Notes under the pieces: generated by a model
Seen by the model: only the letters and a program-made list of their open reading frames with translations
The model's database searches: none
Told to the model about the DNA's origin: nothing
Position numbers and translations under genes: made by a program
NCBI RefSeq assembly: GCF_025698545.1
Contig: NC_068573.1
Coordinates: 17,135,874-17,199,873, forward strand
Source of the DNA: Gossypium raimondii
Lineage: Eukaryota > Streptophyta > Magnoliopsida > Malvales > Malvaceae
Direction of reading: 5' to 3'
Length of the DNA stretch: 64,000 bases
Shown: piece after piece, positions 22,934 through 33,062 of the stretch
Layout of the letters: every line of letters starts with the position of its first letter
Numbering within the stretch: position 1 is the stretch's first letter

Positions 22934-23017
22934 CTTCGCCCAGTATGAATTATCTTCAAGCCTGCTATCAACAAATTCTACCTCATCCATATTCACTCTT
23001 TGAAATGGTTTCTTTGG
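22934..23017 (-). pseudogene. Captured exon of SRP40/NOLC1-like nucleolar phosphoprotein
   Basis: After an acceptor (TTATTGCAG) the - strand reads PKKPFQRVNMDEVEF, then VDSRLEDNSYWAK, and a GTATAA donor. This is the conserved start of the SRP40 C-terminal domain (pattern FQRV..DEV.F.D.RL.DNSYWAK) found in plant NOLC1/SRP40 homologues. The rest of the domain (GYG.KA.EVLGQVRGRDFRHEK) was not found downstream. The 28-codon exon is intact, which suggests fairly recent capture. Confidence 0.8.
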
Positions 23018-23089
23018 CTGCAATAACACAAGATTCAAAATTAAAATTCTTATGAATCAAAGATTAGTTGATATTTCAATTATTATCAT

Positions 23090-24296
23090 TAGGGGTGAGT
23101 AAAACTCGATTCGACTCGAAAAAATAGAAAAAAATTCGAATTTCAAGTTAAACGAATCGAGTTATTCGAGTTAATCGAGTTATTCGAATCAACTCGAATT
23201 TTTTTTTCGAATTTCGAGTTCGAATCGAGTTGAGTTTTCGAATTCGAATAATTCGAATATCAAACTATAACATTTTACATTTTTACCCCAAACTCTCAAA
23301 CCTTTTTACTTTTCCTTCAAAACTTTTACTCCTTCCCACTTTCCCCCCAAAACTTTTACTCCCCTCCCCTCCCAACCCCCCAATCTACCCAAAATCCATT
23401 TCCCACAAAAATTTTACTCTTCCATTTACTTTTTCTCAAAATTTTACTCCTAAAAACCCTCAAAACATTTTATTTTCCCCCCAATTTTTTACTCCCTCTC
23501 ACTTTTCCCCTAAAACTTTTATTCCCTTCCCATCCCACCTCCCATCTATCCCAAACTCTCCCCCTCCAATTTTTTTAATATTTTCCCCAAAATTTTACTC
23601 CCCTATTTACTTTCCTCAAACTTTTATTCCCCAAAACTTTTATTTTTCCTCTAAACTTTTACTTCTCACCCTTTACTCTCAAATAAAAATCAAAATTATC
23701 CCAAAAATCACTAAACATAAATAGTAATAATTTTATTTATATCTACTATTTATATTATTAAATTAAATTTCACATTTTATATTATTTATATTATTGAATT
23801 GTTTAGTCATATTGAATATTTATATTAAAATTGAATTATTAATTATGCCATAAAATATTCGTGTTAAAATTTTATATTGGTATCAATTTCACATTTTATT
23901 TTTAAAATAACTTTTATTAAAAAATCATATTTTAAATTTAATATTTTTTAATTCCAAAATACATAGTCACAAGAATCAAGATAATTGAAACAACTAAGCA
24001 AGCAAAGAAGATAACCAGTATATACAAAATTAATAAATAAATTATGAGGTGATGAAAGTTAATAAAAAATTTGATTAAGGTAGACAAATTTTATTACGAT
24101 GGGTGATAATGGTTGCAAGAACCCAAAATTATTTTTTAAAATTTAACTCGAACAAATATATTCGATTCGATTCGAATTCCATCTCACTCGACTCGATTCG
24201 AGAAAACTTCAAATAAAGTTAGGATTATAAAATGAGATTCGAAAACTCGATTAACTCGAAAATTTTTTATTCGATTCAATCGAATGCTCACCCCTA
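23090..24296. mobile_element. hAT-like non-autonomous element, copy 1, TSD ATTATCAT
   Basis: The termini read TAGGGGTGAGTAAAACTCGA and, at the other end, TCGAATGCTCACCCCTA. An exact 8-bp duplication ATTATCAT flanks them (23082-23089 and 24297-24304). Subterminal regions are made of repeated 'tcgaatcgagt' motifs. The interior has a pyrimidine-rich tract ('ccccaaaacttttactccc' type) that gives long but meaningless open frames. TAGGG ends with an 8-bp duplication fit the hAT superfamily. No transposase is present. It is nested inside CACTA-2. Confidence 0.9.
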
Positions 24297-25239
24297 ATTA
24301 TCATCATTACTTAAGAACCTTGAAAAAAAACTATTGCTGTAATAAGAACCATTCAAGAGAACCAAAAATTGATTCTCCCTCAATTCTAAACACCACTCTC
24401 CAAAGTGAGAAATAGAGCACAGGAAAGACATCAAATAAACATAAAATACCACAAAAAAGCCGAACACTAAAACTCACGCAGCATAGGAGAAAAAAAGAGG
24501 CTCACAACACTTTATTAAAGTTACATTGCTTCGATTCTTTATTTTCTTGAAGTACCCATATCCAACACCCATGTTCAACATATTTTAGAATATGAGTATT
24601 TAGTATAGACCTTCCAAATACATGGAAAAGCACATAAAAAATTGAAAATACCCTTGTCAAATGGATACATGTATCCTATGTTACTCAAACTTAGGTGTGA
24701 GTGTTCGGTACGGGTATGTATCCGACATGGGTATGGTTAATCTTTTTTAAGCTTTTCCACGCATTTGGAGGATCTTTAGAGGTCATACCCCTATATTAGT
24801 GTATAGGACACAAGTACTTCAAGAAAAATGAAGAGTCCAAGCAACATAACCCGTATCTGACACTCACACCCGAGTCCGAGTCTTATAAGATCAAAAGCAT
24901 GCTGTTCCTTAAAATTGATTGAGGCTTCAGCTAGATGAATTAATATATTCAACATGTAAAAGACAATTTTATAATAGGCCATACTTACAATGTAGAAAAT
25001 TCAAACATGAAGCAACAAGTCAGATCTAAATTACAAACATATGCCAGATTTTAAAAGTAAAATAGCTTTAGGGTTGTGGCATCCACCTTCATTTATGAAC
25101 CTCAAAGTTTCACTACAGAATAAGTCAATAAGCCTATAACACTTACTTAGTAACAAACACATGCAGATAACTATATGATTATATTTATGCATTCTCAATG
25201 TCATTACATGCATAAGTTTAATGTTAAGTCATAATTGTA

Positions 25240-25820
25240 ATGAAATCAGTAAGTGTAAAGGCAAAGGTGATTAAACATGCAACAATCGCTGAGGCCTTAT
25301 CCTTCACTTCGTGGAGAAAGAGATTATCCCGCTTAATAAATAAAAGTTTAATCAATAAAGAAAAAAAAAATCTCATCCTACCTCTTCGCCAGATACTTGC
25401 AGCACATTTCTTCCAAATCTAGAGAAGAACCTGCCAAAACATCTTTCTACAAAAAAAAAAAAAAAGGATAGGAAAATTACTATTGAGAGTCAAGCCAATT
25501 AACAGAAACTTTGCATGGAAGAATGAATAAAAACTCATAATGCAATTAAGTGACTGGCGCGCACACACACAAGCAGTAAGAAGGCCGACAAAGGAGGGAA
25601 AGTTACATTATTTCAGAAACAAGTTCTATTCAATGATTCTGCCGCTCAAAATTCTTACCTTGTTGGCTCTTAAACAGGGCCTTAGCTTTCTTTCAAGAGT
25701 ACCTGGGTTCATAAGTGTTGCGAAAATAATCATGCATTCTGTTATCTTTTTTAATTTTAAAAGTGGACCAGCCCTATTCTTCAATGATTGAACCGCTTGC
25801 TTCAGAAACTCCTAATGCTG
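25240..25820 (-). other. Possible captured exons in CACTA-2
   Basis: Several short - strand pieces look exon-like: EFLKQAVQSLKNRAGPLLK (about 25750-25812), a KKAKALFKSQQ piece ending at a GTAAGAAT donor (about 25659-25710), and pieces near 25270-25435. They share orientation with the SRP40-like exon and may come from one gene, but the family is not recognised. Confidence 0.35.
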
Positions 25821-25999
25821 GATTTGCACAACAGAAACTCAAACTAAAAAGAAAATACAGAGAGGGAATAGAAAGATAATTCGTATTTCCTGCTTAAGTT
25901 CTTCCTTCCTGGATTTGTAACTCTCCTCATACCTTCCGATTCTCACAAACTTTACACTAAAAATATAATAATAATAAAGCGATTTTTTATTACAGAGAC

Positions 26000-26190
26000 T
26001 GACAACTTTCCTTCCGACTTTGCCAATACTAAACCCTAATTTGGAAACACCCGATACTTCAATGATTCCTTTACTCGTAAGCAGATTGGAGAGGTTGAGA
26101 TCCGACGAGGTCGCTCTTAACACCGTGGAGACCGAATCGCAGTGCGTCGTTCTAGACTCCTCCAATTTCATGTTGAATCGTCTTAGGTGC
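26000..26190. other. Possible captured first exon, unrecognised
   Basis: Both strands are open here (26020-26241 + and 25839-26171 -). GC content and codon pattern stand out from the AT-rich surroundings. On the - strand a Met-initiated frame starts at 26171, upstream of the other - strand exon-like pieces, so it could be the captured gene's first exon. I recognise no domain in either reading. Confidence 0.3.
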
Positions 26191-26369
26191 CTCCATTTTC
26201 CTCTTCTTTTTTTCTTTTTGAATATAATCTCTTCTTGTTAATTTTTTTTTGGGATTTTTGTTATAATGTCGCAGGGAGGGAGGGAGGGAGAGAAAGCGAG
26301 AAAAACGGCCTGTTTGCATAGTTAGGGTTTCAGGGGGAAAATTAGGGGGTAAAATGGTGGGATATTTTT

Positions 26370-26475
26370 TAAAGTAAAATAATTTTTGTGGCGTTTATTA
26401 TAAAAACGCCATTATTACTTACCTTTTGCGGTGTTTTTATAAAAAACGTCATTAAAAAATTAAATTTCTGTAGTG
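26370..26475. repeat. Internal CACTA-type right end remnant
   Basis: Units reading 'gtggcgtttattataaaaacgcc' end with 'ttctgTAGTG' at 26475, a CACTA right terminus inside CACTA-2. No matching left end with the same flanking triplet was found. It may be a deletion relic of a nested or ancestral copy. Confidence 0.6.
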
Positions 26476-27149
26476 AAACAGCACGTTTTGAAAAATTCAA
26501 TACATATTTGCGGCGTTTTTAGTCCAAACGCCGCTATTGCTTACCTTTTGCGGCACTTTTATCATAAACGCCGCTAATGATTGACTTTTTTTTTTATAAT
26601 TTTAGATTTAATTATTATATAATTCATATCAATTTTAAATAAATAAATTTTGAAAATTTAAGTAATATTTAAAAGAATTAGATAAATTTTAAAATTTTAT
26701 ATAAATTTTATGTAAGAAAACAAAAGCAAAAATTTTAAAATATGAAAAAAAACTTTAAAAACTATATTAATGATAATTTTAATAAATTAAAATTCATATT
26801 ATCTCTTTTACAATTATATAATAAATTATTTAATATATAAATTAAAAACCTAATAAGTCATATACCCAAAACACTTTAAAATTATTTTAAATCATAGTAT
26901 TTTAATTTTTTTTCCATTTTTAACATATATTTTCTATGTTTTTACTTTCAAATATTTTCTACGTGTCATTTAACAAATCTCAAGTAAGCCTTAAATCCTA
27001 AACCATTTAATATATATAAAGTTTATCTATTATCTCTTAAATAATTTAAACTACAATCATAATTTTAATATATTAAAATTAATATTATCTCTTTACAATT
27101 ATATAAGAAATTATTTAATATATAAATTAAAAAATACTAATTAATATAA

Positions 27150-27440
27150 ACCCTAAACCTCTAACCTCTATCCCGTAAACCCTAAATTAAAAAAGCTAAC
27201 TAATCTAAACATTAAACCCTAACCCGATCCCTGAATCCCTAAACCTTAAACCCTAAACCCTTAACCTCTAACCTCTAACCCCTAACCCTTAAACCTTAAA
27301 TCTCAACCCTAACCCCTAACCCCTAAACCTTAAATCCCAACCCTTAAACCATAATCCCTAAATCCATACTCCCTAAACCTTACACTATTAACTCCTAAAT
27401 CGGCCTTAAATCTTAAATTAATTATATACCCTAAACCAAA
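27150..27440. repeat. Telomere-like tract in CACTA-2
   Basis: About 290 bp of degenerate 'ccctaaacccttaacctctaacc' repeats. The flanking AT-rich blocks ('aaaccatttaatatatataaag' upstream and 'aagaaattatttaatatataaatt' around it) recur in CACTA-3 around 59000-59450. Confidence 0.8.
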
Positions 27441-27756
27441 AACCCTAAACTATAATGATAATTAATTCAATATTTTAAAATTAATATTATCTCTTTTACG
27501 ATTATATAAAAAATTATTTAATATATAAATTAAAAAGCAATCAAGAATGTACCAAAAAATTTTAAAATTATTTTAAATAACGATATTTTAATTTTTCCAT
27601 TTTTAACATATATTTTTCTATGTTTTTATTTCAAATTATTTCTACGTGTCATTATTTCAAATTTATTCATTTTTAACAAATAGTCAATTAAAATAAATTT
27701 AATTTTAATTAATATAAATAAACTAATTAAATAGTAAATAGACAGATAAAATGTTT

Positions 27757-28225
27757 TTGCGGCGCTTTTTCAAAAACGCCGCTAAAGCCCCAAGCATTAG
27801 CGGCGCTCCCTAGAAAACGCCGCTAAAACACCGAGCATTAGCAGCGCTTTCTCAAAAACGCCGCTAAAACCCCAAGCATTAGCGGCGCTTTTTCAAAAAC
27901 GCCGCTAAAACCTCGAGCATTAGCGGTGCTTTTTAAAAAACGCCGCTAAAACCCCGAGCATTAGCGGCACTTCTTCAAAAACGCCGCTAAAAGCCCGAAC
28001 ATTAGCGGCGCTTTTACAAAAATGCCGCTAAAACCACGAAAGGTCAGAAAACGATGCCGTTGGGCTTAGGTTTTTGTGGCGTTTTTTAAAAAAACGCCGT
28101 TAATGCTTATTTTTAGCGGCGCTTTCCTTAAAACACCGCTAATGCTCGATCTTTAGCGGCGTTTTATGTAAAGCGCCGCTAATGCTCGATTTTTAGCGGC
28201 GTTTTTTGTCCAAACGCCGCTAAAA
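27757..28225. repeat. CACTA-2 right subterminal hairpin repeats
   Basis: About eleven units of about 41 bp read 'attagcggcgctttttcaaaaacgccgctaaaaccccgagc', ending in the TAGTG terminus. The spacer differs from the left array (ccgagc rather than gaacatga), so the two ends amplified independently. Confidence 0.9.
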
Positions 28226-28400
28226 ATGCCGCTAAAGGCATGTTTTGCTGTAGTGATATGATTTTCGAGCTATTTTTATTAGATTTTAATTGATTTTTTA
28301 AAAAAATATATTTTTAAAGATTTCTTGTGTGATCATGGTTTTAATAATATAATTTATAGAAAATTTCTTTCCATGTTTCATTATTTTATAATTTTCATTT

Positions 28401-30240
28401 ATGGAGACAAATCATGAAGAAAGAGTTCATCTTGTCGAGAACGAAGATAATTTCGTTTAAGAAATAAAAGTGGAAGTAAGAGTGCATTCTGAAGAAGATG
28501 CATATAATCTTTATAATCAGTTTGCTTTGAGTAAGGGGTTCAGTGTTTAAAAAGGAAATAAGAGATGAATTATGATTGAACCTATAAGGCAACCAGAACT
28601 TTTATGCTTGGAATCTAACTATCATGAATAAGATGTTGGCAAAGTGAAAAAAATTAATCGTCTAGAGACAAGGACATGTTGTCAAGCTAAAATTTGATTT
28701 ATGATAGAAAAATTTGTTTGGGTTGTTTCTTACTTCAATGATGATCATAATCATAAGTTAACAACTTCAGAAGAAAGAATTAATTTAAAATCAAGAAGAA
28801 CACTTTTGAAAGGACATGCAGATGTTATTCGTTTAATGGTTGCTGTAGGCCAAACAAATAAGTTCATATTTGTTTCTCAGGAAGGAGATTGGGTTTGAAG
28901 ATATTACCTTTACTAAATGAGATTGTCATAATTTCTTGTGAATTGAAAGAGAGAAAATGATTGAAGCAGGGATGCACAGAGCATTATCAATTTTTTCAAA
29001 CATAAGCAAGCTAAAGACCTTATGTTTTTCTATTCAATGCAAGTGGACCAAAATAATTGACTAGCTAATTTTTTTGGAGAGATAGAAGATCGAAATTGGA
29101 TTACGATTGTTTTGGAGATGTTCTTGTGTTTGATACCACATATAGAACCAATAAGTATAATTTGGTTTGTGCTCCATTTTTCAAAATCAATAATCACTAG
29201 AATATTATTTTGTTCGATTGTGCTTTTTTATCACATGAAACCACTGAGTCATTTGCCTAGCTATTTGAAACATTTTTAGAAGTCATTGGGCACCAAAAAT
29301 TGAAGAGTATTTTTACTAATGAAAATCAAAAAATGATGAAAGTAATAGAGATTGAGTTACCAAAATCTTCTCATAGATTATGCATGTGGCACATTTTAAA
29401 TAATGTTAAACAACATCTTGCTAGTCGTTTTGCCAATGCTGAGTTCAAAGCACAATTTAATAAATGCTTTTATGGATGTGAAAGTGAAACAAAGTTTGAG
29501 TCAAGTTAGGCTACCATGATTGAAAATTTTGAACTTCAATATTATGATTAGCGTAAAAGACTATATTAGCTTCGAGTAAAATTGTGCATTGCCTTTAGCA
29601 TAGACATTTTTTTTCTCGGATTAGATCCACTCAAAGAAGCGAGAGTATGAACAACATATTGTATCGAATTATGAATTGCTCTTTGTCTCTTATTTAGGTT
29701 ATACAACATTACGAGAAAAAGGAAATCAGATTATGAATTTTTCTAATAGAGTTAAATTAAGATTTTCAATGTAAAAATGGAGCACCAAGTAAAGTTAATG
29801 GACATGGATTTTTAAGTATGTGTTTGATGTTTACACTCTTGCTATGTTTAAAAGGTTTAAAAGGGGATTGATGGATTGCATAGGCTTGAATTGCGTTGAA
29901 GTTACTAGCATAAAAAATCTTCCTTTATATCATGTGACTGAAGATGGATGTGAAAGAATTTACAGTGTGGAGTTTGACGTTTCACATAACATTGTCTCAT
30001 GTAGTTGTAATATGTTTGAAAGTCTTGGATTACTTTTTTGTCATGATTTATGGGTTCTTCTTATGAATAACATTAAAGAGATGCCTGAAAAATATAAACT
30101 TAAGAGATGGACAAAAAAAGCAAAGTCATTGTTGGCAATTGATTATAGAGCCTCGTTAGCATATGAAGAAAAATCTAGCGGTTTATTGCGCCTCAATAAG
30201 TTGAATCATATCATTTACAGCCTTTTTTACAAGGTTCATT
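28401..30240 (+). pseudogene. FAR1/FRS-type protein with MULE transposase and SWIM domains, broken
   Basis: Starting at ATG 28401, pieces of one protein lie in order on the + strand. The FAR1 DNA-binding domain shows VHSEEDAYNLYNQFALSKGF and YFNDDHNHKL. The MULE core shows DVLVFDTTYRTNKYNLVCAP, then KLKSIFTNENQKMMK, then SHRLCMWHILNNVKQHLA. A SWIM-like zinc finger (about 29995-30065) shows VSCSCNMFES...LLFCHDLWVL. Several in-frame stops and shifts occur. The usual ITDQD motif reads FTNEN, and the SWIM C-x-H pair reads C-H. FRS proteins are transcription factors derived from Mutator-like transposases, so this could be a dead FRS gene or a dead MULE transposase. It starts about 145 bp beyond the CACTA-2 right end and extends to 30240. 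Confidence 0.85.
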
Positions 30241-30667
30241 AACTCTTAAGTGTTCTCAAATTGTCAAAGAAAAACTAATTAAGGCATTGTTGTTAGTTGA
30301 AAAGGAGATGACACTATGCAAGAAGCTAAAGATTCGGGAATTTCAAAGCATTCATCTTTTCAAGATGCTAGCAATGGTGCCAATGGGAGATCAAGTGAAA
30401 AATTAGTGTTTGATCCTTTATATGTCAAGACAAAGGGTTCAAGGCCAATTTAAGAAAAATCAAAAGAAGAAAACAAAGAAGGCAATTGAACTCCCAAGTT
30501 TCAAAAGATAAGGAGAAAATATCAAGTATGATTTCCTTTAGTATTATATTTACATTTAATTGTTATCTTATTCAATTAATTTATTTCTTTATTTTAAAGA
30601 AAAAGATAAAGAAATAGTTAAATTTTGCTTTGTTATACTTTAATTTGCATCTTGTCATATTTAATTT
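30241..30667. other. Region 3' of the FAR1-like pseudogene
   Basis: Residual coding-like sequence (30300-30520, Lys-rich) may be the C-terminal tail of the FAR1-like protein. It is followed by AT-rich DNA up to an LTR-like start. Confidence 0.4.
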
Positions 30668-33062
30668 TGTAACGGCTCAATTTCTTGTGGTGTCGAAAAA
30701 TGCATTTTGAGACCTCATTTTTGTAAACTGAGTTTGTAAATATTAAATAGGAATATTTACAGATTTATTATATTGATGTATTGAAATTTAGGTAAGTAAT
30801 TTAGCCGAAGTTATGATTAATTAGTCCTAGGGACTAAATTGTAAAAGTTTAATCGTTATAGAATTTTAATTAAGAAAATGCTTGGGGACTTAGATAGTAA
30901 TTATCCAAATGATCAAAATGATAAATAAACCAAAGGTTAAACAAACATTAGTGGATGATAATGATGATGGGAATTAACTTGTATTAATACTAAATTAATT
31001 AACATAAAATCTAATTAAATTGTTAGCTAAAACTAATTAAAAGTTAAACAATAGTATAAATAAAAGAAGTGGGAAGAGAGATGAAATGGTATCATCTTCT
31101 TCCCAAAATTGTAGCTACTAAAGAAGAAAAGAAAACAAATATTAAGTTTTTGCAAGTGTTCACCATACAATTAGTTATGGAAATTTAGTTATTTTCTTGT
31201 AATTTTTTATAGATTTGAGGTCATTAGAGCTTGATTTAACTAGCCCATGTACGAATTTGTAAAACTATTAAAGTTTTTAAAATTTTCCATTGTTGAAAAT
31301 TGAATGAAATTGGTGTGGAATTGTTAGAAATTAAGCATAGTATAGAAAAAGAACTAAATTGTAAAGCTTAATTGTTAGTTTCATATATTAGGGACCAAAT
31401 TGAATAAAATAGGATATTCTCAGGAATTTTTGGTAGAGATAAAAAATAAAAGGTCCCTAATGATTCATAGTGAAATCAAATTCTAATCTAAGGCTTTATA
31501 TTGAAAGTTATGCTTGTCCTGGTTTTAGGGACCAAATTGAATAAATTAAAAATTTTGTAGGTATTTGATTCTGATTTGGCTGGGAATTGATTGTATGATA
31601 TGTTTTCTGATTATTCGTAGCTAACAAAAACACTAAGTTGTCAAGAGGGAAAGGAAAAGCAAAAATAATAGATGAGTGACATGCGAAATCTCGGTTTATA
31701 TTTTTATGATTCGAGATAGAAATATTTGATTTTATATGCATGTTTATTTATTGTTAAATCATTGAGGTGAGTCTATTATGGTAATATGAATGTTTTGATT
31801 GAATTTGATATGGAACATCAAGGTAGATGACTAAAATGAATAAAATGGGAAATGATTTGAAATACTTAAATTATGATATGTGATATGAATATTATATTGA
31901 AATATATCTTATAATATGAAATATGCGTGTTTGATGATGAAATAGGGTTATGACTGTGAATTTGACTAAGAAACAATATGTACTAAAGTGCAAAATAATT
32001 GTTATTCAATAGAACAATGTACAAGGTACGAAAATGCACATGTGATCGAATACAGGGTATGAATATACGAGTAAGACATTTTACAAGTATGGTTATGCAT
32101 TTGATAGGATCTGTAATAGCCTGTTTTTCAGTAATGTTAGAACGGTGTTGTTGGGGCCGTAAATTTGAAGAGTGAGTTCGTAAATATTACTATTTAATAT
32201 TTACGAGTCAAATATAAAATTACGTTGAAATTTGATTTAATGATTTTTTGTTAATTGAAGGAATAATTAGGTTCAAGTGGGATGTCTCTAAAGTCAAGTG
32301 GTTTTAAAAAATGAGGTATTAGGACCTCATTTCTATAAACTGATCCCGCAAATATTTTATTAGATATTTACGGAGTGTTATTAGGGTCATATTAAATTTT
32401 GGTTAAGAAATTTTAGTGTTTAGTTGGTTAATTAATTAAAAGGACTAAATTGTAAAGTTTACAAAAGTGGGTTTCTATTAGTTAAATGGGTCAACTGGTT
32501 AAAGAAATATAAAGAAATGGACTTAGGTGGTAATTAAACCATATAAATGTATAGTTGAACATTTATGGACAAAGATTTATTATTTATTAACTAAATTATT
32601 AAGGTTAAAAAGGTAATTTAATAATAAATAACATAAATAAATAAAAAAAGATGACTATCATCTTCTCAAAGTGGTTTTGTTCTAGCCGAAACACCATGGA
32701 ATTAAGCTTGGAAAATTCGTTTCTTAATCTTGCTTGCATATCAAGAAACGACATAATCAGATTTAAATCAAGGAAAAGCTAAAGTTTCGGACTAGTTGTC
32801 GACTCCGTTTTAGTAACCATTTCAGTCAAGGTAAGTTCGTCACTTGGTTAATTCAATTAATTACTATTTCAATAAATTATTATCTATTTGTGTATATTTT
32901 TTAATCAAATTTGTTGGCTTGAAGGAAATGAATAATACCATAGTTGAAAGACACTATGGCACTATACCAGAACTGAATAAGACCATAGTTGAATGAAACT
33001 ATGCATCATACCGAAAACGAGTAAGACCAAAGCTAAAAAATGTTATGACATCATGAATCATA
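30668..33062 (+). repeat. Truncated LTR-like fragments
   Basis: Two starts of the TGTAA...CC type occur, TGTAACGGCTC at 30668 and TGTAATAGCC at 32112. Both are followed by similar text ('gacctcatttttgtaaactga', 'aaatatttac', 'ggactaaattgtaaa'). These are the opening portions of related gypsy-type LTRs, each cut off before a GTTACA end. No internal coding region is attached. Confidence 0.6.

Larger units (their letters stand above)
19915..28255. mobile_element. CACTA-2, gene-carrying En/Spm-type transposon, 8.3 kb, TSD ATA
   Basis: The left end reads CACTACACCAAAAC and the right end reads 'gttttgctgTAGTG'. Both are flanked by ATA (19912-19914 and 28256-28258). Subterminal 'ttagcggcg' hairpin arrays lie at 19925-20335 and 27757-28225. 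The interior contains exon-like pieces of host genes on the - strand, a complete hAT-like insertion (23090-24296), a telomere-like tract and an internal CACTA-type end at 26475. No transposase frame was found, so the element would need proteins supplied by other copies. Confidence 0.9.

Noticed and set aside
23230..23724. Open frame of 164 codons rich in Pro, Phe, Ser and Leu
   Set aside because: It is a translation of the pyrimidine-rich tract of the hAT-like element. The matching frame in copy 2 (48523-48936) has the same low-complexity origin.
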